A program made the position numbers and the translations under genes. Under the pieces are notes generated by a model that had not been told where the DNA came from, did not search any database, and saw only the letters and a program-made list of their open reading frames with translations. Shown one piece after another: positions 1 through 7,300 of a DNA stretch of 64,000 bases. This DNA comes from G965220825 sp965220825 (lineage in GTDB: Bacteria > Pseudomonadota > Alphaproteobacteria > UBA828). The first letter of the stretch is position 1, and every line of letters begins with the position of its first letter. The DNA lies in the NCBI GenBank assembly GCA_965220825.1, contig OZ244839.1, positions 2,418,001 to 2,482,000 on the forward strand. The letters are read 5' to 3'.

Positions 1-1
1 G

Positions 2-679
2 GGGATCGTACAGCCGCTGATGGTGCGGCCCGCCGGCGACGGCGAGAATTACCAGATCGTCGCCGGCGAACGGCGCTGGCGGGCGGCCCAGCGTATCGGC
101 CTCCACGAGGTGCCGGTGGTGGTGCGCCGGGTCTCCGATTCCGAAAGCCTGGAAATCGCCCTGGTGGAAAACCTCCAGCGGCGGGATCTGGGCCCGCTCG
201 AGGAAGCGGCGGCCTACCGCCGGCTCATCCGGGAGTTCGACCACCGGCAGGAGGATGTGGCCGCCGCCCTGGGGAAATCCCGCAGCCATGTGGCCAACAC
301 GATCCGCCTGCTGGAGCTGCCCGCGCCTGTCCGCGAACTCATCGGCGCGGGCACGCTGAGCGCGGGCCACGGGCGGGCGCTGCTGGCGGCGCGGGACCCG
401 GCGGCTTGCGCCCGGGACGTGGTGCGCCGGGGGCTCACGGTGCGCCAGACCGAAGAACTGGCCCGCCGCAAGGAGACGCGCCGGGTCCGACGCACCGGCC
501 CGGCGGCCTTGAGTGTCGACCTCAAGGCCCTGCAAGAAGCGATCCGCCGAGCGACCGGGCTCGAAACGGCCATCCAGCCCCGCGGCGAAGGCGGCCGCAT
601 CACCATCGCCTACCGGACGCCCGAACAGCTCGAGGCCCTCGCCGCGCGCTTGCGCGCACCCGCCGGGCCGCCGCCATGA
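2..679 (+). CDS. parB: Chromosome partitioning protein ParB, 3' part (5' end outside window)
   Basis: ParB binds centromere-like parS sites near the origin, spreads as a CTP-dependent clamp and works with ParA to segregate the chromosome. The reading frame is open from the first bases, and the fragment begins inside the N-terminal domain (GIVQPL). The CTP-binding arginine motif GERRWRA lies at fragment residues 22-28, the ENLQRRDL box at about 56-63, and a helix-turn-helix (VAAALGKSRSHVANTIRLL) follows. The C-terminus has the usual dimerisation length. The first in-frame ATG, at 20, is internal and not the true start. ParA is expected just upstream, outside the window. A parB here fits the origin candidate 26 kb away. 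Confidence 0.96.
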   Translation, partial: GIVQPLMVRPAGDGENYQIVAGERRWRAAQRIGLHEVPVVVRRVSDSESLEIALVENLQRRDLGPLEEAAAYRRLIREFDHRQEDVAAALGKSRSHVANTIRLLELPAPVRELIGAGTLSAGHGRALLAARDPAACARDVVRRGLTVRQTEELARRKETRRVRRTGPAALSVDLKALQEAIRRATGLETAIQPRGEGGRITIAYRTPEQLEALAARLRAPAGPPP

Positions 680-833
680 GCCCTTGCGCGCGCCGCGATC
701 GCATCCTTTTACACATAAAGAGTCGATGCCGGCAATGAAACTATAGTTGTTTTTATTAATAAATAGGCATTTGTATTTTACACATATTGTCTTGGGAGCG
801 CGACGGGACGGCAGGAGAGCGGAAGGGAACGCC
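680..833 (+). promoter_or_regulatory. AT-rich regulatory gap upstream of the lactonase gene
   Basis: This gap is strikingly AT-rich for the window, especially 736-790. An 11-base direct repeat, TTTTACACATA, occurs at 707-717 and 776-786. A perfect 10-base palindrome, AACTATAGTT, lies between the copies at 739-748. Paired repeats of this kind upstream of a catabolic gene suggest a regulator-binding region. I could not assign a convincing -35/-10 pair. Confidence 0.4.
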
Positions 834-1652
834 ATGAAGAAAACCCGGGTCTTCATCCTCGACGGCGGGACGCTGGTGATCGACGGCTTCCACATCCATT
901 GGAACCGGGGCCCCGCCGGCGAGGTGCGCTTCCCCGTCTATTGCGTGCTCATCGACCATGCGGACGGGCTCTATCTGTTCGACACCGGCTATGACTGCGC
1001 CCATGTGGAGGCCGTCCTCCCTTTCGAGAAACCGCTGCAGACGGCGAAACAGACGCTGGTGGGCGCGCTCGCGGTGGCGGGCTTCCGCCCCGAGGACGTG
1101 AACTACGCCATCAACTCCCACTACCATTTCGACCATTGCGGCGGAAACAAGCATCTGCGCGAGGCCTGCACCCTGTGCCATGCGCTGGAATTCGCCCAGT
1201 GCGGGGCGCCTGAACCCTTTGAAATGCTGGGCTATTCGGACCTGAGCTTCCACCCGGACCTCCAGCGCGCCCGGCTGCGCCGCGAGGGAAAGGAAGTCCC
1301 CGCCGACCCCGAATCGGATATCTGGACGCCGCGGGTGGAACTGCTCGGCGGCGACCAGGAAATCGCCAAGGGGCTCCACTTGATCGAGACGCCCGGCCAC
1401 ACGGCGGGTCATTACAGCCTTCTGGTGGAGCTTGCGGACCGGCGGCCCATGCTTTTCACGGCAGACGCCGCCTACACCCGCAAGGGGTTCGACCAGGAGA
1501 TCATCCCGAGCTTCCACCTGGACCCGGTGAACGCCACGGCCTCCATCCGCCGGCTCAAGGATATCGCTCTCGAGCGGGATGCGGAGGTCTTTGTGAGCCA
1601 TGACAGCGAGCAGTTCGCCCGCTACGCCATTGCGCCGGCCTTCTACGTCTGA
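834..1652 (+). CDS. Metallo-beta-lactamase-fold lactonase, probable 4-pyridoxolactonase
   Basis: Predicted to hydrolyse 4-pyridoxolactone to 4-pyridoxic acid in vitamin B6 breakdown. The 272-residue protein has the zinc motif HYHFDH (His96, His98, Asp100, His101), followed by His189 in ETPGHTAGH, Asp211 and His256. The general fold is shared with N-acyl-homoserine lactonases. However, the N-terminus (ILDGGTLVIDGFHIHWNRGP, then VRFPVY), the HFDHCGGNK stretch and the GYSDLSF segment resemble, as I recall it, the Mesorhizobium 4-pyridoxolactonase. ATG 834 is chosen because it follows a GGAGAGCGGAAGGG ribosome-binding region; the TTG at 747 in the same frame lies in AT-rich leader. The next gene, convergent, encodes another B6-pathway enzyme, which supports the call. 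AHL lactonase is the main alternative. Confidence 0.8.
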   Translation: MKKTRVFILDGGTLVIDGFHIHWNRGPAGEVRFPVYCVLIDHADGLYLFDTGYDCAHVEAVLPFEKPLQTAKQTLVGALAVAGFRPEDVNYAINSHYHFDHCGGNKHLREACTLCHALEFAQCGAPEPFEMLGYSDLSFHPDLQRARLRREGKEVPADPESDIWTPRVELLGGDQEIAKGLHLIETPGHTAGHYSLLVELADRRPMLFTADAAYTRKGFDQEIIPSFHLDPVNATASIRRLKDIALERDAEVFVSHDSEQFARYAIAPAFYV

Positions 1653-1673
1653 CTGCGGCGCGCCCGCGTCCGC

Positions 1674-2867
1674 TTACGGCGCGTGCTGTGCCGCCTCGTC
1701 CGCGATGACGGCGAGCGCCGCCTCGACGCCGGCACCGACCGCGGCCCGGCCGCCGAGCGCGCAGACCGCGCCCCCCAACGCCGCGGCCGCAATAACCGCA
1801 TAGACGGGGCGCGCCACCGGACCCATATGGCCGATGCGGATCAGCCTGCCCATGAGGGAGCCGCGCGAGGCGGAGAACACCACCCCGTAACGCTCCCGCG
1901 CGAGCCGCCGGATGGCCGCATCCTCGAGACCGTCCGGCACCCGCACCGCGGTGACCGTATCGGCGCAGATCTCCTCCCGCGCGGGCCAGAGCACAAGGCC
2001 CATGGCCCGGACGGCCGCGCGGCAGGCGCGCGCCGTAAGGCGGTGCCGCGCCCAGACGGCCTCCGGCCCTTCGTCCAGATAGGCCTCCACCGCCGCTGCC
2101 AATCCGTGAACTTCAGCGATCGAAGGCGTGAAGGGGAAGGGGGAATCCGACCGCCAGGCCTCGCGCCAGTCCTTGAGACTCAGCACGGAGGCCACGGGCG
2201 CCGAGGGATTCGCGTCGATATGGGCCCAGGCGCGCTCGCTCACATGGAGGACCGATAGGCCCGGCGTCCCGCCGAGGCACTTGTTGGGCCCGGTCACGAA
2301 AATGTCGGCGCTGCAGTCCTCGGGATGGATATCCATGCCGGCGAAGGAAGAAACGGCATCCACGATGACGAGCACGCCGCGCTCCCTGCAGAGCGCGCCG
2401 ATCTCCCGCACCGGGTTGACGGTGCCGGACGGCGTGTCGAGGTGGCACACGGAAAGGATGCCGATGTCCGGGCGTGCATCGAGGGTCTCGCTCACCGTCT
2501 CCGGATCGATGGAGTCGTCGTAGCCGACCTCGATCTCCACCAGCTCCCGGCAGTGGCGGGCGGCCCAGTGGCCGAAGCCCTTGCCATACTCGCCGGATGC
2601 GAGGTTCAGCACCACATCGTCAGCGCCGATCAGCGCGGCCGCGGCAGCTTCGAGCCCCAGAACGGGTTCGCCATGGAGGATCACCGGCGGCGAAGCGGTG
2701 CGCAGCGCCCGGGCCGTCTTCAGCACCGTTTCCTCGTAGAAGCGCTGGAAGGAGGGGTCGAAATCGTAGGTCACGGGCCGCGATACCGCCCGCAGGACTT
2801 CGGGATAGGCGTCGACGGGGCCCGCACTCAGCGTGAAAGTCGGAAAGCGTTCACCCGCCTCGGTCAT
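1674..2867 (-). CDS. Class V aminotransferase, probable pyridoxamine-pyruvate aminotransferase
   Basis: Predicted to transfer the amino group of pyridoxamine to pyruvate, giving pyridoxal and alanine, the entry step of B6 catabolism. The 397-residue protein is a fold-type I class V aminotransferase. Key landmarks are LSAGPVDAYPEVLR near residue 13, HGEPVLGLEAAAA at about 65, Asp170 in VDAVSSF (pyridine-nitrogen contact) and the lysine of GPNKCLGG (Lys196), where the catalytic lysine is expected. TAGPV-AYPEVLR and VSERAWA match the Mesorhizobium enzyme as I remember it, better than alanine-glyoxylate or phosphoserine aminotransferases. It ends 21 bases from the convergent lactonase gene. Start ATG 2867 gives the expected family length. 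Confidence 0.78.
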   Translation of the reverse strand: MTEAGERFPTFTLSAGPVDAYPEVLRAVSRPVTYDFDPSFQRFYEETVLKTARALRTASPPVILHGEPVLGLEAAAAALIGADDVVLNLASGEYGKGFGHWAARHCRELVEIEVGYDDSIDPETVSETLDARPDIGILSVCHLDTPSGTVNPVREIGALCRERGVLVIVDAVSSFAGMDIHPEDCSADIFVTGPNKCLGGTPGLSVLHVSERAWAHIDANPSAPVASVLSLKDWREAWRSDSPFPFTPSIAEVHGLAAAVEAYLDEGPEAVWARHRLTARACRAAVRAMGLVLWPAREEICADTVTAVRVPDGLEDAAIRRLARERYGVVFSASRGSLMGRLIRIGHMGPVARPVYAVIAAAALGGAVCALGGRAAVGAGVEAALAVIADEAAQHAP

Positions 2868-2911
2868 CGCCGCCCGTCCCCCTGCTCCCGCCCCGGCGCC
2901 GGGGTCGGGCG

Positions 2912-3364
2912 TCAGCGCGGTGAACCCGGCAGGCGCACCGCTTCCAACCAGTGCGCCTTCACGAGCCGCGCCACCGCCACCATCTCGTGGAACGCCGCCG
3001 GCTTCACCATATAGGCGTTGGCGCCCCGTTCATAGCTGGAGCGGATGTCGCGCTCCTCGTCGGAGGTGGTGAGCACCACCACCGGGATACTGCGGAGCCC
3101 CGGCTCGCCCGCCAGCCGTTCCAGAAACTCCATGCCGTTCACGCGCGGCATGTTGAGATCCAGCAGAATCAGTGCCGGCCGGGGCGCGTCCTTGGGGTCT
3201 GCGTAGCGGCCGCGGCGCTTGAGATAGTCCATCGCTTCGGCGCCGTCATGCACCACGCGGAGCGAATTCGAAACCTGGGCCTCGCGAAAGGCCTTGCGGA
3301 CGAGCATGCAGTCGGCGGGATCGTCGTCCGCCACCAGGACGGGCCCATGCGCGCGTGCTTCCAC
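2912..3364 (-). CDS. Single-domain response regulator (receiver only, Rcp1-like)
   Basis: A 150-residue protein made of one receiver domain and no output domain. The acidic pocket Asp13-Asp15, phospho-acceptor Asp69 (ILLDLNMP), threonine about 99-100 (VVLTTSDEE) and Lys121 (YMVKPA) are all present, so it should be phosphorylatable. The wording (VADDDPADCMLVRKAF, DYLKRRGRYAD) is typical of response regulators that partner PAS- or phytochrome-type kinases. The GTG start at 3364 is preceded closely by AGGAGG. It lies 9 bases after the two-receiver gene and probably belongs to one operon with it and the kinase. It could act on a downstream protein or as a phosphate sink. Confidence 0.9.
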   Translation of the reverse strand: MEARAHGPVLVADDDPADCMLVRKAFREAQVSNSLRVVHDGAEAMDYLKRRGRYADPKDAPRPALILLDLNMPRVNGMEFLERLAGEPGLRSIPVVVLTTSDEERDIRSSYERGANAYMVKPAAFHEMVAVARLVKAHWLEAVRLPGSPR

Positions 3365-3373
3365 CGCCTCCTC

Positions 3374-4279
3374 CTATGCCGCGCCGTCGCGGGCCGGTAC
3401 GGTCACCAGGGTAAGCGCAAGCGATTCGAGCGCCGCGACCGCGCCTGCGAACGCCTCGAACGCCATGGGCTTGGGAAGGAACGCGCGCGCGGCCCCCTCG
3501 CCCTGGCGGGCCCCACCGCCGGTCGCGCTCGAATGAAGGATGACCGGGAGGTCGCGCAACGCCGGATGGTCGTCGATCGCGGCCAGCGCCTCGCGCCCGT
3601 CCTGTCGCGGCATGGCAGGGTCCAGCATCAGCAGGTCGGGCCGCTCTGCAGGCACGCCTTCTCCATACTCCCGCCGCCCCTCGAGATGGTCCATAAGCGC
3701 CTCGCCGTCGGTGACATAGGCCAGCGGGTTGAGGAGCCCCGCCGCCTGGAGGGCCTTGGCGGCCGACAGGCAGTCCTCCGGGTCGGCGTCGGCCATGAGT
3801 ATGGAGGCCGCCCGCCGCGGACCGTCGGACGAGGCGGGCACCGAGAGTTCGTAGCGAAAGCCCTTCAGCCGCTGCACCGCCTCGTGAAGCTTGCTGAAGC
3901 TTACGGGCTTCACGAGATAGGCGTAGGCGCCGAGATTGTAGCTCTCGGACATGTCGAGCGCGGCGTCGGAGCCGGTCAGGATCAGCACCGGGATGCGGCG
4001 CAGCATGGGTTTCAGGTTCATCTCCCACAGCGAGCCCAGACCGTCCTTGTTGGGCATGGCGAGATCCAGAAGTATCAGGTCGGGGCGGGGTGCGGACTCC
4101 GGATCGGCGAACTTTCCGCGGTGCTCCAGATAGTCCAGCAGCTCCTGTCCGTCCTGCACGAAGCGAAGCTCGTTGTCCAGCCGCGCCTTCTGGAGCGTCT
4201 TCGCCGTCAACAGGCAATCGGCGGGGTCGTCGTCCGCCATGAGAATCCGTACCGGGCGGGGTGCGGCGCTATCGTTCAT
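3374..4279 (-). CDS. Tandem two-receiver response regulator
   Basis: This 301-residue protein is two receiver domains joined by a short linker and nothing else. Domain one has DDD near 16, phospho-acceptor Asp72 (LLDLAMP) and Lys124. Domain two has the acidic pair in ADADPED, Asp220 (MLDPAMP) and Lys270 (LPKP). The second domain has drifted from consensus, with HSSATGGG replacing the usual threonine loop, but keeps the catalytic residues. The gene starts 7 bases after the histidine kinase and precedes the single-receiver gene, so it is probably the kinase's direct partner. No DNA-binding, GGDEF or methyltransferase domain is present. Confidence 0.9.
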   Translation of the reverse strand: MNDSAAPRPVRILMADDDPADCLLTAKTLQKARLDNELRFVQDGQELLDYLEHRGKFADPESAPRPDLILLDLAMPNKDGLGSLWEMNLKPMLRRIPVLILTGSDAALDMSESYNLGAYAYLVKPVSFSKLHEAVQRLKGFRYELSVPASSDGPRRAASILMADADPEDCLSAAKALQAAGLLNPLAYVTDGEALMDHLEGRREYGEGVPAERPDLLMLDPAMPRQDGREALAAIDDHPALRDLPVILHSSATGGGARQGEGAARAFLPKPMAFEAFAGAVAALESLALTLVTVPARDGAA

Positions 4280-4286
4280 CGCCGGC

Positions 4287-5852
4287 TCACTCCGGCTGCC
4301 GGCGCGGCAGGGTCACGGTAAAGACCGCGCCCTCGCCCGGCGTCCCATGGGCGGTGATGCGCCCGTTGTGGCGCAGAACGATCTTCTGGCAGACGGCGAG
4401 GCCGATACCGGAGCCTTCGTAGGTATGGCGCGCATGCAGCCGCTTGAAGGGGGCGAAGAGCGTCTCGCCCTGGGAGGGCTCGAAGCCGATCCCGTTGTCG
4501 GCGACACGGATGGTGCTGGCAGGCCCCGGCACGTCGGGCAGGCTCCCGGACGCCGCTTCGCCCCGGACGGAAACCCGGGGCGGGGTATCGGGCCGGCGGA
4601 ATTTGAGCGCATTGCCGATCAGGTTCCTGAACAGCTGCTCCATCTGAGTCCGATCCGCCCGCACCACGGGAAGGTCGGACGCCTGGACCTGCCCACCGGT
4701 CTCCGAGAGCTGAACCGAGAGGTCGGACAGCACGGTTTCGACCATTTCGCCCAGGTCGATATCCTCGAACGGCCGGGCGCCGGTGGAGACGCGGGAAAGC
4801 GCCAGAAGGTCGCTCACCAGCGTCTGCATGCGCCGCGACGCATCGGTCATGAAGTCCACATATTGCCGCCCCTCCTCGTCGAGACGGTCCCGCTTCTCCT
4901 CTTCGAGCAGGGCGCCGAACGCCTGGATCTTGCGCAGCGGCTCCTGAAGGTCGTGCGACGCCACATAGGCGAACTGCTCGAGCTCCTCATTGGAGCGGGC
5001 GAGGTTGCGCGCATGGCGCTCGAGGGCTTCCTTCGCCCGCTTCTGTTCGGTGATGTCCCGCACGATTCCCATCATCCGTACAGGCCGGCCGGCTTCGTCG
5101 CGCACCAGGATGGCGCGAACGGCGACGGGGAAGACCGATCCGTTCTTGCGGATATATTCCTTTTCATATTCGTCCGAATAGCCCCGGGCGATGATCTGGC
5201 GGCTGAGAATCTCCGCCTCCATCTCCGCCCAGCGCGGCGGAGTCAACTGCTGGTAGGTGAGGCGCAGGAGTTCGTCGAACGCGTAGCCCAGCATGGCGAG
5301 ATAGGCCGCGTTCGCCTCCTCGATCCGCCCGTCCATGGAAGCGAAGACGATGCCGTCCCGGCTCAGGTCGAAGAGGCCGCGATAGCGCCGCTCGGACGCC
5401 TCGAGCGCCTCCTGGTTGCGCTTCAGCTCCGTGATATCCCGCACGATGCCCATGAAGCGGATCGGCTGCCCCGCCTCGTCCCGCACCAGAATGGTACGCA
5501 GGCTGATGGGCGCGATGGAGCCGTCCTTTCGGACATATTCCTTCTCGTACTCGTCGGAAAATCCGCGACCCATGACCTGGGTCGCCAATATCTCCGCCTC
5601 GCCGTCGCGCCATTTGGGAGGCGTGAGGTCCTGATAGGTGTGCTTGGTGATTTCGTCGCGGTCGTAGCCGACGAGGTCGAGATAGGCCTGGTTCACCTCC
5701 TCGATATGGCCTTCGAGATCCACGAAGACGATCCCGTCGCGGCTCATCTCGAAGAGCGTACGGAACTTGTCCTCCGCACTGGGCCCGGTCGAGGCCTGCG
5801 GTTCCCGCATGCCGTCATGGGGGCGTTCCGTGCGCCGGGCTCGTGCCGTCAT
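4287..5852 (-). CDS. Soluble PAS-PAS sensor histidine kinase
   Basis: A cytoplasmic sensor kinase of 521 residues with no membrane segment. Two PAS domains lie at about 28-145 and 155-270 and are clearly duplicates: both contain SRDGIVF, a QxLTPPxW stretch, EYEKEY and MGIVRDITE. They are followed by a HisKA helix with His300 in ASHDLQEPLRK and an HATPase domain with NLIGNALKF, DNGIGFE and GSGIGLAVCQKI. Start ATG 5852 gives a normal N-terminus; the same frame stays open to 6395 but runs antisense through the ferritin-like gene. It is the first gene of the kinase / two-receiver / one-receiver operon and is divergent from the ferritin-like gene. Confidence 0.92.
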   Translation of the reverse strand: MTARARRTERPHDGMREPQASTGPSAEDKFRTLFEMSRDGIVFVDLEGHIEEVNQAYLDLVGYDRDEITKHTYQDLTPPKWRDGEAEILATQVMGRGFSDEYEKEYVRKDGSIAPISLRTILVRDEAGQPIRFMGIVRDITELKRNQEALEASERRYRGLFDLSRDGIVFASMDGRIEEANAAYLAMLGYAFDELLRLTYQQLTPPRWAEMEAEILSRQIIARGYSDEYEKEYIRKNGSVFPVAVRAILVRDEAGRPVRMMGIVRDITEQKRAKEALERHARNLARSNEELEQFAYVASHDLQEPLRKIQAFGALLEEEKRDRLDEEGRQYVDFMTDASRRMQTLVSDLLALSRVSTGARPFEDIDLGEMVETVLSDLSVQLSETGGQVQASDLPVVRADRTQMEQLFRNLIGNALKFRRPDTPPRVSVRGEAASGSLPDVPGPASTIRVADNGIGFEPSQGETLFAPFKRLHARHTYEGSGIGLAVCQKIVLRHNGRITAHGTPGEGAVFTVTLPRRQPE

Positions 5853-5968
5853 GGTCTGGCGCGCCCCTCCCGGTTGCCCGTTCCGCGCGGGTTGAAAGCG
5901 CCGCCCCGCGCCGCTATCACTATAGCGCAAACGCACCGAGAGAATGTTGCGAAACCGGAGCCTGCGCC

Positions 5969-6832
5969 ATGAGCCGCTGGACCCTGGACGATATTCCGTG
6001 GGATCGCTTCGACAGGTCCCGCCTCGATCCCGACGCGGTCGCGATCGCGAAGGCGGCATGCATGGTCGAACATCAGAGCACCGATTACGGCGCCTATCTG
6101 TGTGGCGTTTTCCACGACGACCCGGCGTTTTGCGAGGCCGCGCGCCGCTGGGCCGAGGAAGAGGTCCAGCACGGCCGGGTACTGCGGCGCTATGCGGAAC
6201 TCGCAGACCCCGCGTTCGACTTCGACGCGGCCTTCGCACGCTTCGTCGCGGGCCACGGCATCGACACGGAGGCAACCGAATCGGTCCGCGGCTCGCGCTG
6301 CGGCGAGCTGGTGGCCCGATGTATCGTCGAGGTTGGAACTTCAAGCTATTACAGTGCCTTGCGGGATTCCGCGACGGAGCCGGTTTTCCGCGCAATCTGT
6401 GCGCGCATCGCGGGCGACGAGTTCCGCCATTACAAGCTCTTCTACGACGCCATGAAGCGTTACCAGAAAATCGAGGGGCTGGGGCGCGCCGGACGGTTCA
6501 GGATCGCGCTCCAGCGCCTGCTTGAAACCCGCGACGATGAACTCGCCTATGCCTTCCATTGCGGCACGGGCACGGCTCATGCCTACGACCGGCGGCGAGC
6601 GAGCCGCGCCTATTTCGCCCGGACGCTCCCGCGCTACGACAGGAATCACGTCCAGCGCGGGGTCGGCATGACGTTGAAGGCGGCGGGAATTAAGCCCCAA
6701 GGGCGGTTCGGACGGCTCGTCAACGTCCTGGTGTGGCAGCTGCACCGGTTCTACGTTCGGCGGCTCGCGCGTCTGGCGGAGAAAGAAACCGGCGGAATTC
6801 CCGAAGCACGTCTTCATAAAGCGCCCGCTTGA
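5969..6832 (+). CDS. Ferritin-like diiron-domain protein of unknown role
   Basis: A 287-residue soluble helical protein with two carboxylate-histidine pairs typical of a four-helix diiron centre: EEEVQH at about residue 70 and DEFRHY at about 152, each preceded by an upstream glutamate (VEHQSTDYG and VEVGTSSYYSAL). It may be an oxidase, an iron-handling protein or a peroxidase; the sequence does not decide. The C-terminal third is basic and has no domain I recognise. ATG 5969 is used because it leaves 116 bases to the divergent kinase gene. Its 3' end overlaps the convergent rppH gene by 113 bases. Confidence 0.75.
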   Translation: MSRWTLDDIPWDRFDRSRLDPDAVAIAKAACMVEHQSTDYGAYLCGVFHDDPAFCEAARRWAEEEVQHGRVLRRYAELADPAFDFDAAFARFVAGHGIDTEATESVRGSRCGELVARCIVEVGTSSYYSALRDSATEPVFRAICARIAGDEFRHYKLFYDAMKRYQKIEGLGRAGRFRIALQRLLETRDDELAYAFHCGTGTAHAYDRRRASRAYFARTLPRYDRNHVQRGVGMTLKAAGIKPQGRFGRLVNVLVWQLHRFYVRRLARLAEKETGGIPEARLHKAPA

Positions 6833-7256
6833 ACGGCACGGCGAACGCCGGGAGCTCGTCTGCCGGTGACCATCGCCACGCGCTGAACTCCGGATGGGCG
6901 GTCGCCACGTCAATGTCGGCGTCGGACCCCAGGAAGCGGGCGGCAAACCACTTCTGCTCCTGCCCCCGGTAGCGGCCGTTCCAGAGCCTCCCGATCAAAG
7001 CGGGGGGGATGTCGTAGCGCAGCCAGCCTTCCGTCTCCGCCAGCAGCTCCACAAGATGCGGCGGGATTCCGGTCTCCTCCTCGAGCTCGCGAAGCGCCGC
7101 CGCGCGCGGCGCCTCACCCCGGTCGATCCCGCCCTGGGGCATCTGCCAGGCCTCCTGCATCCTGTCGATCCGCCGGCCCACAAACACGCGGCGCTCGGTA
7201 TCGAGCAGCAGAATGCCGACACAGGGCCGGTAGGGAAGGGAGTCTCGGTCCGCCAT
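6720..7256 (-). CDS. rppH: RNA pyrophosphohydrolase RppH
   Basis: Removes pyrophosphate from 5'-triphosphorylated RNA, starting RNase E-dependent decay. The Nudix box is complete (GGIDRGEAPRAAALRELEEE, residues about 42-61). The flanking family features are present: YRPCVGILLLD at the start, WQMPQGG before the box, and QKWFAARF later. At 178 residues it is somewhat longer than usual, because a basic-acidic tail after FKRALYEDVLREF extends into the 3' end of the convergent ferritin-like gene. It lies just upstream of ctpA on the same strand, a common alphaproteobacterial arrangement. Confidence 0.95.
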   Translation of the reverse strand: MADRDSLPYRPCVGILLLDTERRVFVGRRIDRMQEAWQMPQGGIDRGEAPRAAALRELEEETGIPPHLVELLAETEGWLRYDIPPALIGRLWNGRYRGQEQKWFAARFLGSDADIDVATAHPEFSAWRWSPADELPAFAVPFKRALYEDVLREFRRFLSPPDARAAERRTGAAATPGR

Positions 7257-7300
7257 GGTCCCGGGTGCCGCGTCCGGTTGCGGTATCGGGCGCCGCGGCC

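Noticed and set aside
747..833. TTG start 87 bases upstream for the lactonase
   Set aside because: The extra 29 residues lie in AT-rich leader with no family similarity; ATG 834 has a good ribosome-binding site.
4173..5972. A 599-codon plus-strand frame opposite the histidine kinase
   Set aside because: Antisense to a kinase with complete HisKA and HATPase motifs; the translation has no recognisable family.
5853..6395. In-frame upstream extension of the histidine kinase
   Set aside because: Arginine/proline-rich translation without any domain and fully antisense to the ferritin-like gene; ATG 5852 is a better start.
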